Source: a virus. Taken from it: a DNA stretch of 42,375 nt. Below, in pieces: positions 22,461 through 31,108 of this stretch. The stretch lies in the IMG/VR virus record IMGVR_UViG_3300049810_000125, positions 1 through 42,375 of that record; one strand, given 5' to 3'. The position numbers were made by a program, and so were the translations under genes. Within the stretch, counting starts at the first letter, position 1; each line of letters opens with the position of its first letter. The notes beneath the pieces are model-generated. The model had not been told where the DNA came from. It saw nothing but the letters and a program-made list of their open reading frames with translations, and did not search any database.

Positions 22461-22741
22461 TATGCCATCGCAATCAGAGCAGGTCTTGGTATCGCTTGAC
22501 CGCCAGTGGCGTTATCTAGAGTTGTTTTCATCTCATTGATTGCTACTACTAGATTACCTTTTGCAGTAGTGTTTAGCGAACTTAAAGTTCCTTGCTCATT
22601 ATCTAATTCGTTAATACCAGCGACTACGTTATTTGCAGACGTTGTTAGTGCCGCAGGATCGCCTAGAGTAGTAGAAATTGTATTAGTTTTACTTCTCCAA
22701 ACATCGATGCTATCTGTTGCGTTTACTACTGTAACTGCCAT
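22460..22741 (-). CDS. Small helical duplicated protein 1 (93 aa)
   Basis: Starts MAVTVVNATDSIDVWRSKTN and carries the TLGDPAALTTSANNVVAGIN and NLVVAINEMKTTLDNATGG elements also present in its 110-aa neighbour. It begins 1 nt after the 75-aa gene stop and its own stop overlaps the next start (TAATG). The strongest inference is a tandem duplication of a short fibre-stem-like coiled protein. No enzymatic motif is seen. Confidence 0.7.
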   Translation of the reverse strand: MAVTVVNATDSIDVWRSKTNTISTTLGDPAALTTSANNVVAGINELDNEQGTLSSLNTTAKGNLVVAINEMKTTLDNATGGQAIPRPALIAMA

Positions 22742-22742
22742 A

Positions 22743-22970
22743 TTATTTCTCCAATATCTGTCTTAACATACTTTTTATTTCACTCATTTCATCTTTAAGA
22801 GTATTTAGTTCATCACACATAGTCTGCATTTTAATCTTTTGAGATTGTTTACCTCTTTGAACTGACATATATGTGTGATACTCACTAGTAGAAGTATTAA
22901 CAATACCACCACTATATCTTTCTCTTACTAGGGTTTGTGATCCTTCAATTTGTATATGTCTATTACTCAT
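22743..22970 (-). CDS. 75-aa coiled-coil protein
   Basis: Begins MSNRHIQIEGSQTLVRERYS. The first half is Ser/Thr/Tyr-rich. The second half (about 40-75) is a clean heptad-type helix (MQTMCDELNTLKDEMSEIKS then LRQILEK). It starts with TAATG on the stop of the 2223-aa gene, so it is translationally coupled. It could be an oligomerisation or chaperone peptide for the giant protein or the fibre; nothing in sequence decides this. Confidence 0.68.
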   Translation of the reverse strand: MSNRHIQIEGSQTLVRERYSGGIVNTSTSEYHTYMSVQRGKQSQKIKMQTMCDELNTLKDEMSEIKSMLRQILEK

Positions 22971-25900
22971 TATAGTGCCAATGCAATTACCCTTAAATTC
23001 TTTATCTTCGGTACAAACGCTGTGTTAGTTGACTTCATAACTATCTTGATTGCTACTGCAGAAAATTCTGCTAAGTCAGATACTAAATGTGTTCTCTCTT
23101 TGAAAGTCGTTGGACTACCATCTGCACTATCTGTTTGCTCAATAGGAATCAAAGTCCATGGTATTGTGTCAAATGTTTGTTCTGAACCATCTGTGATAAC
23201 TTTACGATAAACTTCGATAGTACATGAAGTAGGTCTATTTGCTTCATATAATACTTTAATTGCAGTAGAAGGATTCTCTAAGGTAAATCTTCTTGTAAGA
23301 TAATTTGCCCCATTCGTTGCTCCTTTTGGTGCAATATCGCCTAAGAACTTCTCATGCTGAGTTATGGTTGTTCCGGTTCCTGGATTCTCATCTGTTCCAG
23401 GTGCTGGTGTTACTGATATTGTTGCAGTAGTTCCATCATTTTTGTAATTTGTAATTTGATACTTTAGTCTATTGTTTGCATTTGCACTACCAGTTACAGT
23501 AATGAACTTACCAATATCGAGTGTATCAAACAATGCTCTTGCGGCAGAGTTTGTTGTAGTTATATTACTATTTGTAGCAGAGAAAGCAACATTACTATCA
23601 TTGTTCACTGCAACTCTATCATCGTGTGTAGATAGATTTACGTCAGTTTCTACTAAGTTGTTAATTCTATTTGAGATACAACATAGTGATACTCTTTGAC
23701 CATCAATCATAGGTGATACAAAATCGTTAATTGTAGATAAGTTTGCTCTTAATTGTGCAGAATATCCAACAGTCGCACTTTCATTATCTTTTGAGAATAT
23801 AACTTTAGTACTGTCAAACTCTTTGTTTATATTTTCTGGTACTGGTTTAAATCCAGTGAATGTTCCACCAGTTCTGGATACAATATTCATATCATATGTT
23901 AGAGTTGTTTCAGAAAAACGTATATTAGTAATTGAAGGTTGCACAATATCTGCAAGTATATTTCTTGTTGCTAGAATATTAGCACCTCCAACTGTGTCTG
24001 AAGATAATCCAGAAATACCACCTGTAACATTTGCACCTGTAATTTCGATTACATATGAATCCATTGTAACTGGTGCTACAACTGTATGTGTTCCGTTTAA
24101 CTCTGATGCTGGTATACCAGCAGTAGTTGAATTAGCACCGTAGAATCCATCGCCCACATTGGCAATAGTAACTGTATCAGTTGCTACAAATCCATGATTT
24201 CTTTGTGTAACACGAACTTTATTTGTGTTTGGTGCGGTTTCAAATGGGTTAGTATTTAATGTTACAAATCCATTTCTACCATTGTTAAAGTTTACGGTCG
24301 CTACGTTACCAACAAACGATGCACGATAAAGTGTTAACTTCATATCTCTAGTTTGTTGAGGTGTCCATGTGTCACCATTTTGAGATAAGAACATCGTACC
24401 AGTCAGTGGGTTTCTACTTACTGTTCTATTATCGCCTAGATTGCTACCCCCAAGTTCTGAGAAGAATACTTTACATCCAGGTTCGTCAACTTTAACTAGT
24501 AGTGCGTAAGTTGTATCTTGTTGTAAAAATGCAGGACTATCAAACACAACAGTTGTTGCAACTGAAGCATCTGTAGAAGTTTTAACATCTGCTACTGGAA
24601 TAGTTGTCTGCGTAACAATCTTCTCTGAAGGAAATCCATCTTTAGTATTTACAATTTGTATGAGAACAGGTCTTGTACCTGCTTGGTCAAAGAACAAATC
24701 TACTTTTGAAATCATCACTCCATCTTTTGCTTCAGATATAGTGAATGTCTGAGCAAGAGGATCGTGCATACCGCAACTTGGTCCGTTGTTTCCTCCATCT
24801 CCACCATCACCACCATCTGCAGATGGAGGCGGTTGAATTCTTGAAGTTCTTTGGAATCTTGTAGAACCAGTAATGTTTCTAGTAATTTCTCTTTCGTTCT
24901 GCACACGGTCACGAACAAACTCTGCTTGTCTTAGAGATAAAATTGTTTCTTCTTTTGTCTCGTTCATACCAGTTGCACGGAATATTCTTTCTGCTTTTGT
25001 AGTATGAATACCAATATCAACTGAGTTTGTTAAATTATCAACCAAACGTAATACTCTATCTCCAGTTCTAAATTTAACTGCTTCTGTGTCTGGTACAACA
25101 TATACACCAGTGAAGGTGCCTTCTGCATCTGTAAGCAGAGTATCACCAAACTGTTTTAAGTTTTTATATACATCAGTTGATGTTGCAGTACTTACTCCGT
25201 TGATAGAAGATATACTACATAAATTCTTGACGCCAAGTGCATTGTCTACTGCACCAGTTAATTGGTCAGATATTGCAAATCCATTCTTAATGTTTGCAAT
25301 ATGAATTGTAACTGGCATACCATCTGCATTTTCTGTGCTATCTGGTCCTTGATAAGTTACAACACCAGATGCTTGTAATCTAGTAACAGTACCACCTGAG
25401 GTATATGAAGTTAGTGTAGCGATTACAGTACCAGTTGCATCACTATTTACGATTGTAAATGTGTTTGCGCCAGTATCTACACTTTCTACTCTATATTTAC
25501 CAGTGTTAAGTTCTGTAGCACCACCGACATTTGCGAAAGTTACGAGATGACCAACTGCTATACCCGATACACTTGATGCAGTTATAGTAACTGTATTGCC
25601 AGATTTGGCGGCACCTGATATACTAGTTGCAGTGTGAACATTATTTCGTACTACATCACCAATTCCAAATGCTTGTGCAGGATATGCAACAGCGGAATCT
25701 GGATCAGCAAATGTTCCAAAGAAACGACCTTCATCTGTATCTGCTTGTGATCCAGGGTCTGCTAATGGTGAGAAATTAAAATCTGTTCTATTTGTTGATG
25801 TGATTGTAAACTTATCGTCTGGTTTAACATATGCAGAAACATTCACATTATCAAAGAAAGGTTGCACTCTTGTAGAAGGTTTCATCAAATCTGCATGAAT

Positions 25901-28900
25901 ATGAATAGGTATTTCACGCATATATGGAATCATAGACATATCTACAATTCTATCACCCATTGCTTTATCAACTGTGCTATTTAAAAGTTTAGTTTCAACG
26001 CCAGTTTGTACTTGTCCGACTTGTTGTGTGCCAGTTTGTTGTAGAATGTTACCATTCCAACCACCTTGCTGAGAAGAACCGATTACTTGCTCTCCAGTAA
26101 ATATTTGTTCTCCAAACCAGTTATCTTGCCATGCTTCCCAAACTGTACCTTCAACACCAATTTCATCTGCTAAGAATTGAATTGCATCAAAGTTATTATC
26201 ATCTACAACAACCAAATCTGGTCTACGAGTTGTACTTTTCCAATCATCAGAAGCAGGTGTAAGTATCATCTCACCAGTAAAAGGTGCAACTTTATATGCG
26301 TTGACTTCCATGCTATCTGTAGCATATGGATTTTTTATATATTCTAGGTCGCTATAGTCAAGTGTAATAATACCATCTTTATGCTTTCTATAAAAAGCAG
26401 ATGTTCTTGCAGTGTCGTTATCTAAAGTTTCTGTCATAGTTGCAATTTCAGTATGCGCCATAGGTCTTGCAAGTCTACGTTTCATATCTACTGCGACACG
26501 ATAATCAGGCGATCCTACATTACCAATACCATGACCTTTGAAATTATCTACGATGAAACCATTTTTCAAACGTGGATTACCATCTGCATCAGGTATTAAC
26601 AAGTCTGTTGTTGCTTTTTCTAGCAAATTAAGTGAACTAACTTCTTCAAGATTTGAAATTCTTGTTTCAAGACGACCAATGTCACGCATTGTATAGCGTC
26701 TGTTTTTAATTTTTTTAGATAAGACTTCTGAAGTATTGACAACATAAGGTTTCATTGTCACTTCGAAAAGTGTCATTGCTTTACCAAGGTCGAGTGGTGG
26801 TTTAGGATTAATATCAGGAACACCAGGAATTCTTATAAAAGTTCCATCAAAGTTCATTGCAATCTTATCAATACGTCCTAAGAAGTATGAGAAGTCTGCA
26901 TTGAAGTTTGTACCTACCATAGGTAGTTCAGTTGCAGATGCGCCTGAAGATGTAAAGTTTACACCAGCGTCATCAATTCTTGGTCTAAAGTCTAGACAAT
27001 CTCTCAAATCGTAAGTATCACCATCACCATCAGGTGAAGTATATGATGGAATATTTTCATAAGAAACAATACCATCGTAACTGTCTACTGAGAAATAATC
27101 ACCACCAGCATGAGTGAAGTAATCGAATGTTACTAGAATACGACCAGTTGGTGCTGGACGACCAGGTTTAAGTCTAATTCTTGCTAAGTCATAAAATGCA
27201 TCTCTTTGACCATTATCGAATTCGTATCTATCTGTAACATCTTGAGAAGTTGCAGTTGCGTTTGTACTAAAGTCTGCCGCCATTTTAACAGACTTCAATG
27301 CGTAACCATCTGCTTTGGCGAGAGTTATTTCTGTTTTTTGTGCGGCGCCTTGAGTTGTTATCTGTACTGTCTGGTTAGACTGTAGTGCTTTTTGTTTCTC
27401 TGCTCCAGCGGCACCTGTGATTGTAACAGAAGCAATTAGAGTACAAGTAACACCATTAACAGGACTAGCACCAGTAGGTAGTGTCTTACTATTGGGATTA
27501 CTGATTGTAAGTGTTCTATTAGAGTTTGTTAATGCTAAGTCTGCGGCGACAAGTGGTATGACTGCGCCTACGTTACCAGATGCAAGAGTACCTGTACCTG
27601 CAGAACTCGCTATTAATATAAAGTTTTGTAAGTTAGATACAGATGCAAAACTCTCGTTAGTTGGAACTGTGAAAGTTAATTGTCCAGCAGTAATATTTTG
27701 AGATGTAAGATGTCTTCTTACTGTATAAGTTGAGGATAATACATTATCTGGATTCTGTGCATCACTACCACGAATTTTTCTTGTTCTAAAGTATCCAGTT
27801 GGAAACACTAGAATTTTCTGATGAGGTCTTAGAAGTTCTGCAGACATACGTTTTACCGTACCGCCAGCAATATTAGAAATAGCATTTGCCGCTAGTTCAA
27901 TATTAAGATTGTTAAAGGTACCTGTTGCGGCAACTTCACCAACATCAACATCATTTACGAACAGTCTATCGCCTGCTCTAAGTTGGGATAAGAATAGAGT
28001 ACCTACGCCAACTACAGTAGGGTCTGAGGTAGTTGTTACAGTACCAGAAAGCGTAATAAGTTTTGGATTGATATCACAAGAGAATGTCGTAGCAGTTGGA
28101 TCAGTATTATCTCCGAATGCTCTTGCATCTCTAGAAAAGTCTTTACCATCATTCATTTGAATATCAAAGATACCTAATTTATATTTTACATCTGAGATAG
28201 TTCCAGTAAAGTCACCATCATGTAATTGAATACCACGAATGTTACAAGTACCGATTGGTGCGGCGGCACCGCCACCTCCATTACCAGCAATAAAGTTGTC
28301 GTAAATAAAAACTTCTGGAAAATCATTAATATCAGGAAGACCTTTAAGATTTTTTACAAGAACAAAGTTACCAACATCTGTTTGAATTGGAGTATCAACT
28401 ACACTATTGAATGTTCGTGGTTTAGGGGTATTGATAAATTTTGTTACTGACGATTCAACTTCATAACCTTGAACGTATGCTTTACCAGGTTCTACACCTA
28501 GAGCAAGTTTTGTTGCATCGCCTGTTTCGGCAGAAGACCAAACGCCTCTATTTGAACCAGATGCTAAGTGTTCACGAACATCTAATCTAAATGGTTTTAC
28601 TTCATAGTCGCCACTTTCATCGTAAGTTCTTCTAGCAAACTCTTCTTGTAAAAAGTTATAAGTTGCTTTGTCAGTCATCTTAGAAATCTGACCGTCTTCT
28701 ACTCTTGTTAGTTCGATGAAGTTTACATCATCACTTGCAGTCAATTCTTTCTTAACTAGTGTTAATGTAATCTTATATCTGTGTGCGCCTGGAGCGGCAT
28801 AGTTAGATGAACCTTGAGCATTATCTTTTAATGTCGCATCTTCTTCAGGTGTTGTAGTTGATTGAGTAACTTGAAACCCGATACGATAAGAAGGATAAGG

Positions 28901-29641
28901 CGAGTAATTATCAAGTAGTATACTTTGTGCGTCATTTTGTACAAAGAATCCATTAATAAAATAAACACCTGCTTGAATTTGAATTGCAGAACCTCTACCC
29001 ACAGTATCGCTTGTGCCTGCGGCAAGTACGGCAGACCTATCGAATTTGTTTAGTAAAGCACCGGCGGCGCTGAGGTTGTTAGAAGAATTGACGGTACCAG
29101 TAGTAAATAATGATGCCGTCAATTCTGTAGTTTGATTTGTAGATAATAGAGCGTTTTTAGCAGTCGTATTGTCAGCATTCAGAGATGTTACATTTTCACC
29201 TATTGAAAAAGCAACGGCCTCATTAGATGTACCGCTATCTTCATATTTTACATATAGTGTTAATGGAGTAGTCGAGGTGGCCGCAAGTGTTCCAATAACT
29301 CTCGCTTTAACACCACTTTCAGAACCTGTAATAATCTTATTTACAAAGTCTGCTCTGTAACTTTCTACGTTTTGTGCATTAAATGTTGACTGAACTTTAA
29401 TAAAGTCGTATTGCATATCATATGCAAGGTCTCCTGGAATAACCATTGAACCTTCTTTGAAAACGTGTCGCCCATGCTTTTCAATCTGATTTTGTAAGAT
29501 TGATTGTAATTGAGTTAACTCTCTCGCCTGAACTGGAAATCCAGGTCGAAAGAGAACACGATGAAAGTCCTTTGATTTTGCACCAGTAGTTCCCTCAAAA
29601 TCATCATAGTAAGGGTCTACATTAAAGTCTATAACTGCCAT
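22970..29641 (-). CDS. Giant structural protein (2223 aa) in the gp9/gp10 position; likely baseplate-fibre connector
   Basis: The largest gene in the window. The N-terminus has VLFRPGFPVQARELTQLQS and GSMVIPGDLAYDMQYDFI, then VYFINGFFVQNDAQSILLDN (about 225-245), which I associate with the DUF4815 family of marine phage virion proteins. Residues 570-720 and about 1320-1500 contain repeated beta modules (VGHLVTFANVGGATELNTGK). A Gly/Asp linker (PSADGGDGGDGGNNG) near residue 1615 precedes CGMHDPLAQTFTISEAKDGV, and the last 600 residues are again beta-rich. It lies after gp8, where T4 has gp9, gp10 and gp11. A connector or proximal-fibre role is inferred. A GGAGC ribosome-binding site precedes the ATG. 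Confidence 0.82.
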   Translation of the reverse strand: MAVIDFNVDPYYDDFEGTTGAKSKDFHRVLFRPGFPVQARELTQLQSILQNQIEKHGRHVFKEGSMVIPGDLAYDMQYDFIKVQSTFNAQNVESYRADFVNKIITGSESGVKARVIGTLAATSTTPLTLYVKYEDSGTSNEAVAFSIGENVTSLNADNTTAKNALLSTNQTTELTASLFTTGTVNSSNNLSAAGALLNKFDRSAVLAAGTSDTVGRGSAIQIQAGVYFINGFFVQNDAQSILLDNYSPYPSYRIGFQVTQSTTTPEEDATLKDNAQGSSNYAAPGAHRYKITLTLVKKELTASDDVNFIELTRVEDGQISKMTDKATYNFLQEEFARRTYDESGDYEVKPFRLDVREHLASGSNRGVWSSAETGDATKLALGVEPGKAYVQGYEVESSVTKFINTPKPRTFNSVVDTPIQTDVGNFVLVKNLKGLPDINDFPEVFIYDNFIAGNGGGGAAAPIGTCNIRGIQLHDGDFTGTISDVKYKLGIFDIQMNDGKDFSRDARAFGDNTDPTATTFSCDINPKLITLSGTVTTTSDPTVVGVGTLFLSQLRAGDRLFVNDVDVGEVAATGTFNNLNIELAANAISNIAGGTVKRMSAELLRPHQKILVFPTGYFRTRKIRGSDAQNPDNVLSSTYTVRRHLTSQNITAGQLTFTVPTNESFASVSNLQNFILIASSAGTGTLASGNVGAVIPLVAADLALTNSNRTLTISNPNSKTLPTGASPVNGVTCTLIASVTITGAAGAEKQKALQSNQTVQITTQGAAQKTEITLAKADGYALKSVKMAADFSTNATATSQDVTDRYEFDNGQRDAFYDLARIRLKPGRPAPTGRILVTFDYFTHAGGDYFSVDSYDGIVSYENIPSYTSPDGDGDTYDLRDCLDFRPRIDDAGVNFTSSGASATELPMVGTNFNADFSYFLGRIDKIAMNFDGTFIRIPGVPDINPKPPLDLGKAMTLFEVTMKPYVVNTSEVLSKKIKNRRYTMRDIGRLETRISNLEEVSSLNLLEKATTDLLIPDADGNPRLKNGFIVDNFKGHGIGNVGSPDYRVAVDMKRRLARPMAHTEIATMTETLDNDTARTSAFYRKHKDGIITLDYSDLEYIKNPYATDSMEVNAYKVAPFTGEMILTPASDDWKSTTRRPDLVVVDDNNFDAIQFLADEIGVEGTVWEAWQDNWFGEQIFTGEQVIGSSQQGGWNGNILQQTGTQQVGQVQTGVETKLLNSTVDKAMGDRIVDMSMIPYMREIPIHIHADLMKPSTRVQPFFDNVNVSAYVKPDDKFTITSTNRTDFNFSPLADPGSQADTDEGRFFGTFADPDSAVAYPAQAFGIGDVVRNNVHTATSISGAAKSGNTVTITASSVSGIAVGHLVTFANVGGATELNTGKYRVESVDTGANTFTIVNSDATGTVIATLTSYTSGGTVTRLQASGVVTYQGPDSTENADGMPVTIHIANIKNGFAISDQLTGAVDNALGVKNLCSISSINGVSTATSTDVYKNLKQFGDTLLTDAEGTFTGVYVVPDTEAVKFRTGDRVLRLVDNLTNSVDIGIHTTKAERIFRATGMNETKEETILSLRQAEFVRDRVQNEREITRNITGSTRFQRTSRIQPPPSADGGDGGDGGNNGPSCGMHDPLAQTFTISEAKDGVMISKVDLFFDQAGTRPVLIQIVNTKDGFPSEKIVTQTTIPVADVKTSTDASVATTVVFDSPAFLQQDTTYALLVKVDEPGCKVFFSELGGSNLGDNRTVSRNPLTGTMFLSQNGDTWTPQQTRDMKLTLYRASFVGNVATVNFNNGRNGFVTLNTNPFETAPNTNKVRVTQRNHGFVATDTVTIANVGDGFYGANSTTAGIPASELNGTHTVVAPVTMDSYVIEITGANVTGGISGLSSDTVGGANILATRNILADIVQPSITNIRFSETTLTYDMNIVSRTGGTFTGFKPVPENINKEFDSTKVIFSKDNESATVGYSAQLRANLSTINDFVSPMIDGQRVSLCCISNRINNLVETDVNLSTHDDRVAVNNDSNVAFSATNSNITTTNSAARALFDTLDIGKFITVTGSANANNRLKYQITNYKNDGTTATISVTPAPGTDENPGTGTTITQHEKFLGDIAPKGATNGANYLTRRFTLENPSTAIKVLYEANRPTSCTIEVYRKVITDGSEQTFDTIPWTLIPIEQTDSADGSPTTFKERTHLVSDLAEFSAVAIKIVMKSTNTAFVPKIKNLRVIALAL

Positions 29642-29665
29642 TTATATTGCTCCGATATCTTCTCT

Positions 29666-29696
29666 AAAAAAATACTATAAGTTGTTAATAGTATTT
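29666..29696 (-). terminator. AT-rich hairpin with T-run between gp8 and the giant gene (weak)
   Basis: A 9-bp perfect inverted repeat (29670-29678 with 29688-29696) is followed on the minus strand by a run of seven Ts. The stem has only one G-C pair, so termination would be weak. A degenerate octamer (ACTAAATA, 29692-29699, two mismatches) overlaps the upstream arm, echoing the gp13 device. Confidence 0.35.
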
Positions 29697-29699
29697 AGT

Positions 29700-31058
29700 C
29701 TAGAATTCAATAACCAATTTAATGTCTTCAATCTGATCCGAAGCACGATTAATAGGTCTACGATGTTCTATGTACATAATATCACCACTGTCTACTGCGA
29801 CTTCTGGATTATTCAATGCTGAAATAGTTCCAGATGCAGATGATGTACCACCACTCACGGTTTCAGAACCTGTGAATGCAGTAAATCCAGTATTGATATC
29901 TTGATAATATCTTAGTACTCTTGTTGAAGAGTTCCAATCAATTACTTTTGCAGATGCACTAGAAGACCCACCAGTAAGTGTTTCATCAGTTGCAAATGTT
30001 CCAGATAGACCACCAGACTGAAGAGTTAGTGATTTGGTTGCAGACAAAGTTGTTGCAGACGATACAGTTGTAGTACCATGATTGAATGGATCACGAATAA
30101 GACCAATTCTACGATAGTCGTTAGAAACGGGGAAGTCTCCAGAACCATCAGCATATTCTAGTCTTACGTTATTCATTACATAGAAACCACCTAGTTCATC
30201 TACTGCAGAACTTGAGTGACCACCTGGAGGTGAGATAATTGCTTTCACTGCTCCAGAAGAACCTCCACCACCTGATACAGTGATACTCGCTTGAGTATAA
30301 TTAGAACCGGTATTAGTGATAGTGATTGCAGTAATGTTACCGCCTGAGACTGTTGCTGTTGCTGTTGCACTAGCACCATCACCAGTAATAGTGATTGTTG
30401 GTGCAGAACTGTATCCAGAACCAGCGTTAGTAATTTTAATCTGCTTGATTTGACCAGCAGTTGCGGCAGCGGCAGTATCGAACTGTGCTTTGTACGGTTG
30501 TCCGGCGCCTGGATCAGAAGCAATGTATCTGACAGGCATAAAGTCGGTTGACAAGAACTTCAGTGCATCAGCGGCAGATACAGTATACATATATTTCCAA
30601 ATGTATCCATCTGCAGTTGTGATATAACCAGTTGAAGTGCCAGTCGGTTTAACTGTACTTGCGGTGTTGCCATCGTTGTTGATGACCTTGTATACGTTAT
30701 AATCGTCAGTCAACACATAGAATGTTGCGGCGAATAAACTTGTTGCTCCTGAGTTTGCAGTATTTGATGATGAATAGTCATGTGCGTATTCGTCATATGT
30801 AGTTCCCGAAACCCAATCTCTTCTTACTACTGCGTGTGTGATATCTGTAGATGCCACACGCTTCATTGCTACCATATCGTCATACGCATTAAACGCTGTG
30901 TCGTTATTGTCTGCAGGAGTAGGAGGAGAGGTATCATCAGTCCACGCTTGTGGTCTACCGATGAAAAGATATATATTTGTTCCGGCACTTTCACTGAATG
31001 CTTCGATGTATTGCTCGGCATTGTGAATACGGAACTTGTTGGTAATGATTGCGGCCAT
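29700..31058 (-). CDS. gp8: Baseplate wedge protein gp8-like
   Basis: Encodes 452 aa (T4 gp8 about 334), a wedge subunit of the baseplate. The N-terminal region is the best match: MAAIITNKFRIHNAEQYIEA, AGTNIYLFIGRPQAWTDDTS, the VAMKRVASTDITHAVVRRDW segment (about 68-87) and TTADGYIWKYMYTVSAADAL (about 148-167). The C-terminus (VDSGDIMYIEHRRPINRASD) is also typical. About 210-275 holds two GSGY/GSNY-type beta repeats (IKQIKITNAGSGYSSAPTIT, ITAITITNTGSNYTQASITV) and 335-420 two GGTS/S-SAS-type modules, which explain the extra length. An exact late promoter lies 35 nt upstream. Confidence 0.88.
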   Translation of the reverse strand: MAAIITNKFRIHNAEQYIEAFSESAGTNIYLFIGRPQAWTDDTSPPTPADNNDTAFNAYDDMVAMKRVASTDITHAVVRRDWVSGTTYDEYAHDYSSSNTANSGATSLFAATFYVLTDDYNVYKVINNDGNTASTVKPTGTSTGYITTADGYIWKYMYTVSAADALKFLSTDFMPVRYIASDPGAGQPYKAQFDTAAAATAGQIKQIKITNAGSGYSSAPTITITGDGASATATATVSGGNITAITITNTGSNYTQASITVSGGGGSSGAVKAIISPPGGHSSSAVDELGGFYVMNNVRLEYADGSGDFPVSNDYRRIGLIRDPFNHGTTTVSSATTLSATKSLTLQSGGLSGTFATDETLTGGSSSASAKVIDWNSSTRVLRYYQDINTGFTAFTGSETVSGGTSSASGTISALNNPEVAVDSGDIMYIEHRRPINRASDQIEDIKLVIEF

Positions 31059-31093
31059 TTTATCCTCTCTTAATTAATAAGTACTTATTACAT

Positions 31094-31101
31094 TATTTAT
31101 A
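31094..31101 (-). promoter_or_regulatory. T4-type late promoter upstream of gp8
   Basis: Exact minus-strand TATAAATA in the 50-nt gap between the gp7-like gene and gp8, 35 nt before the gp8 ATG. Confidence 0.77.
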
Positions 31102-31108
31102 AGACTTT

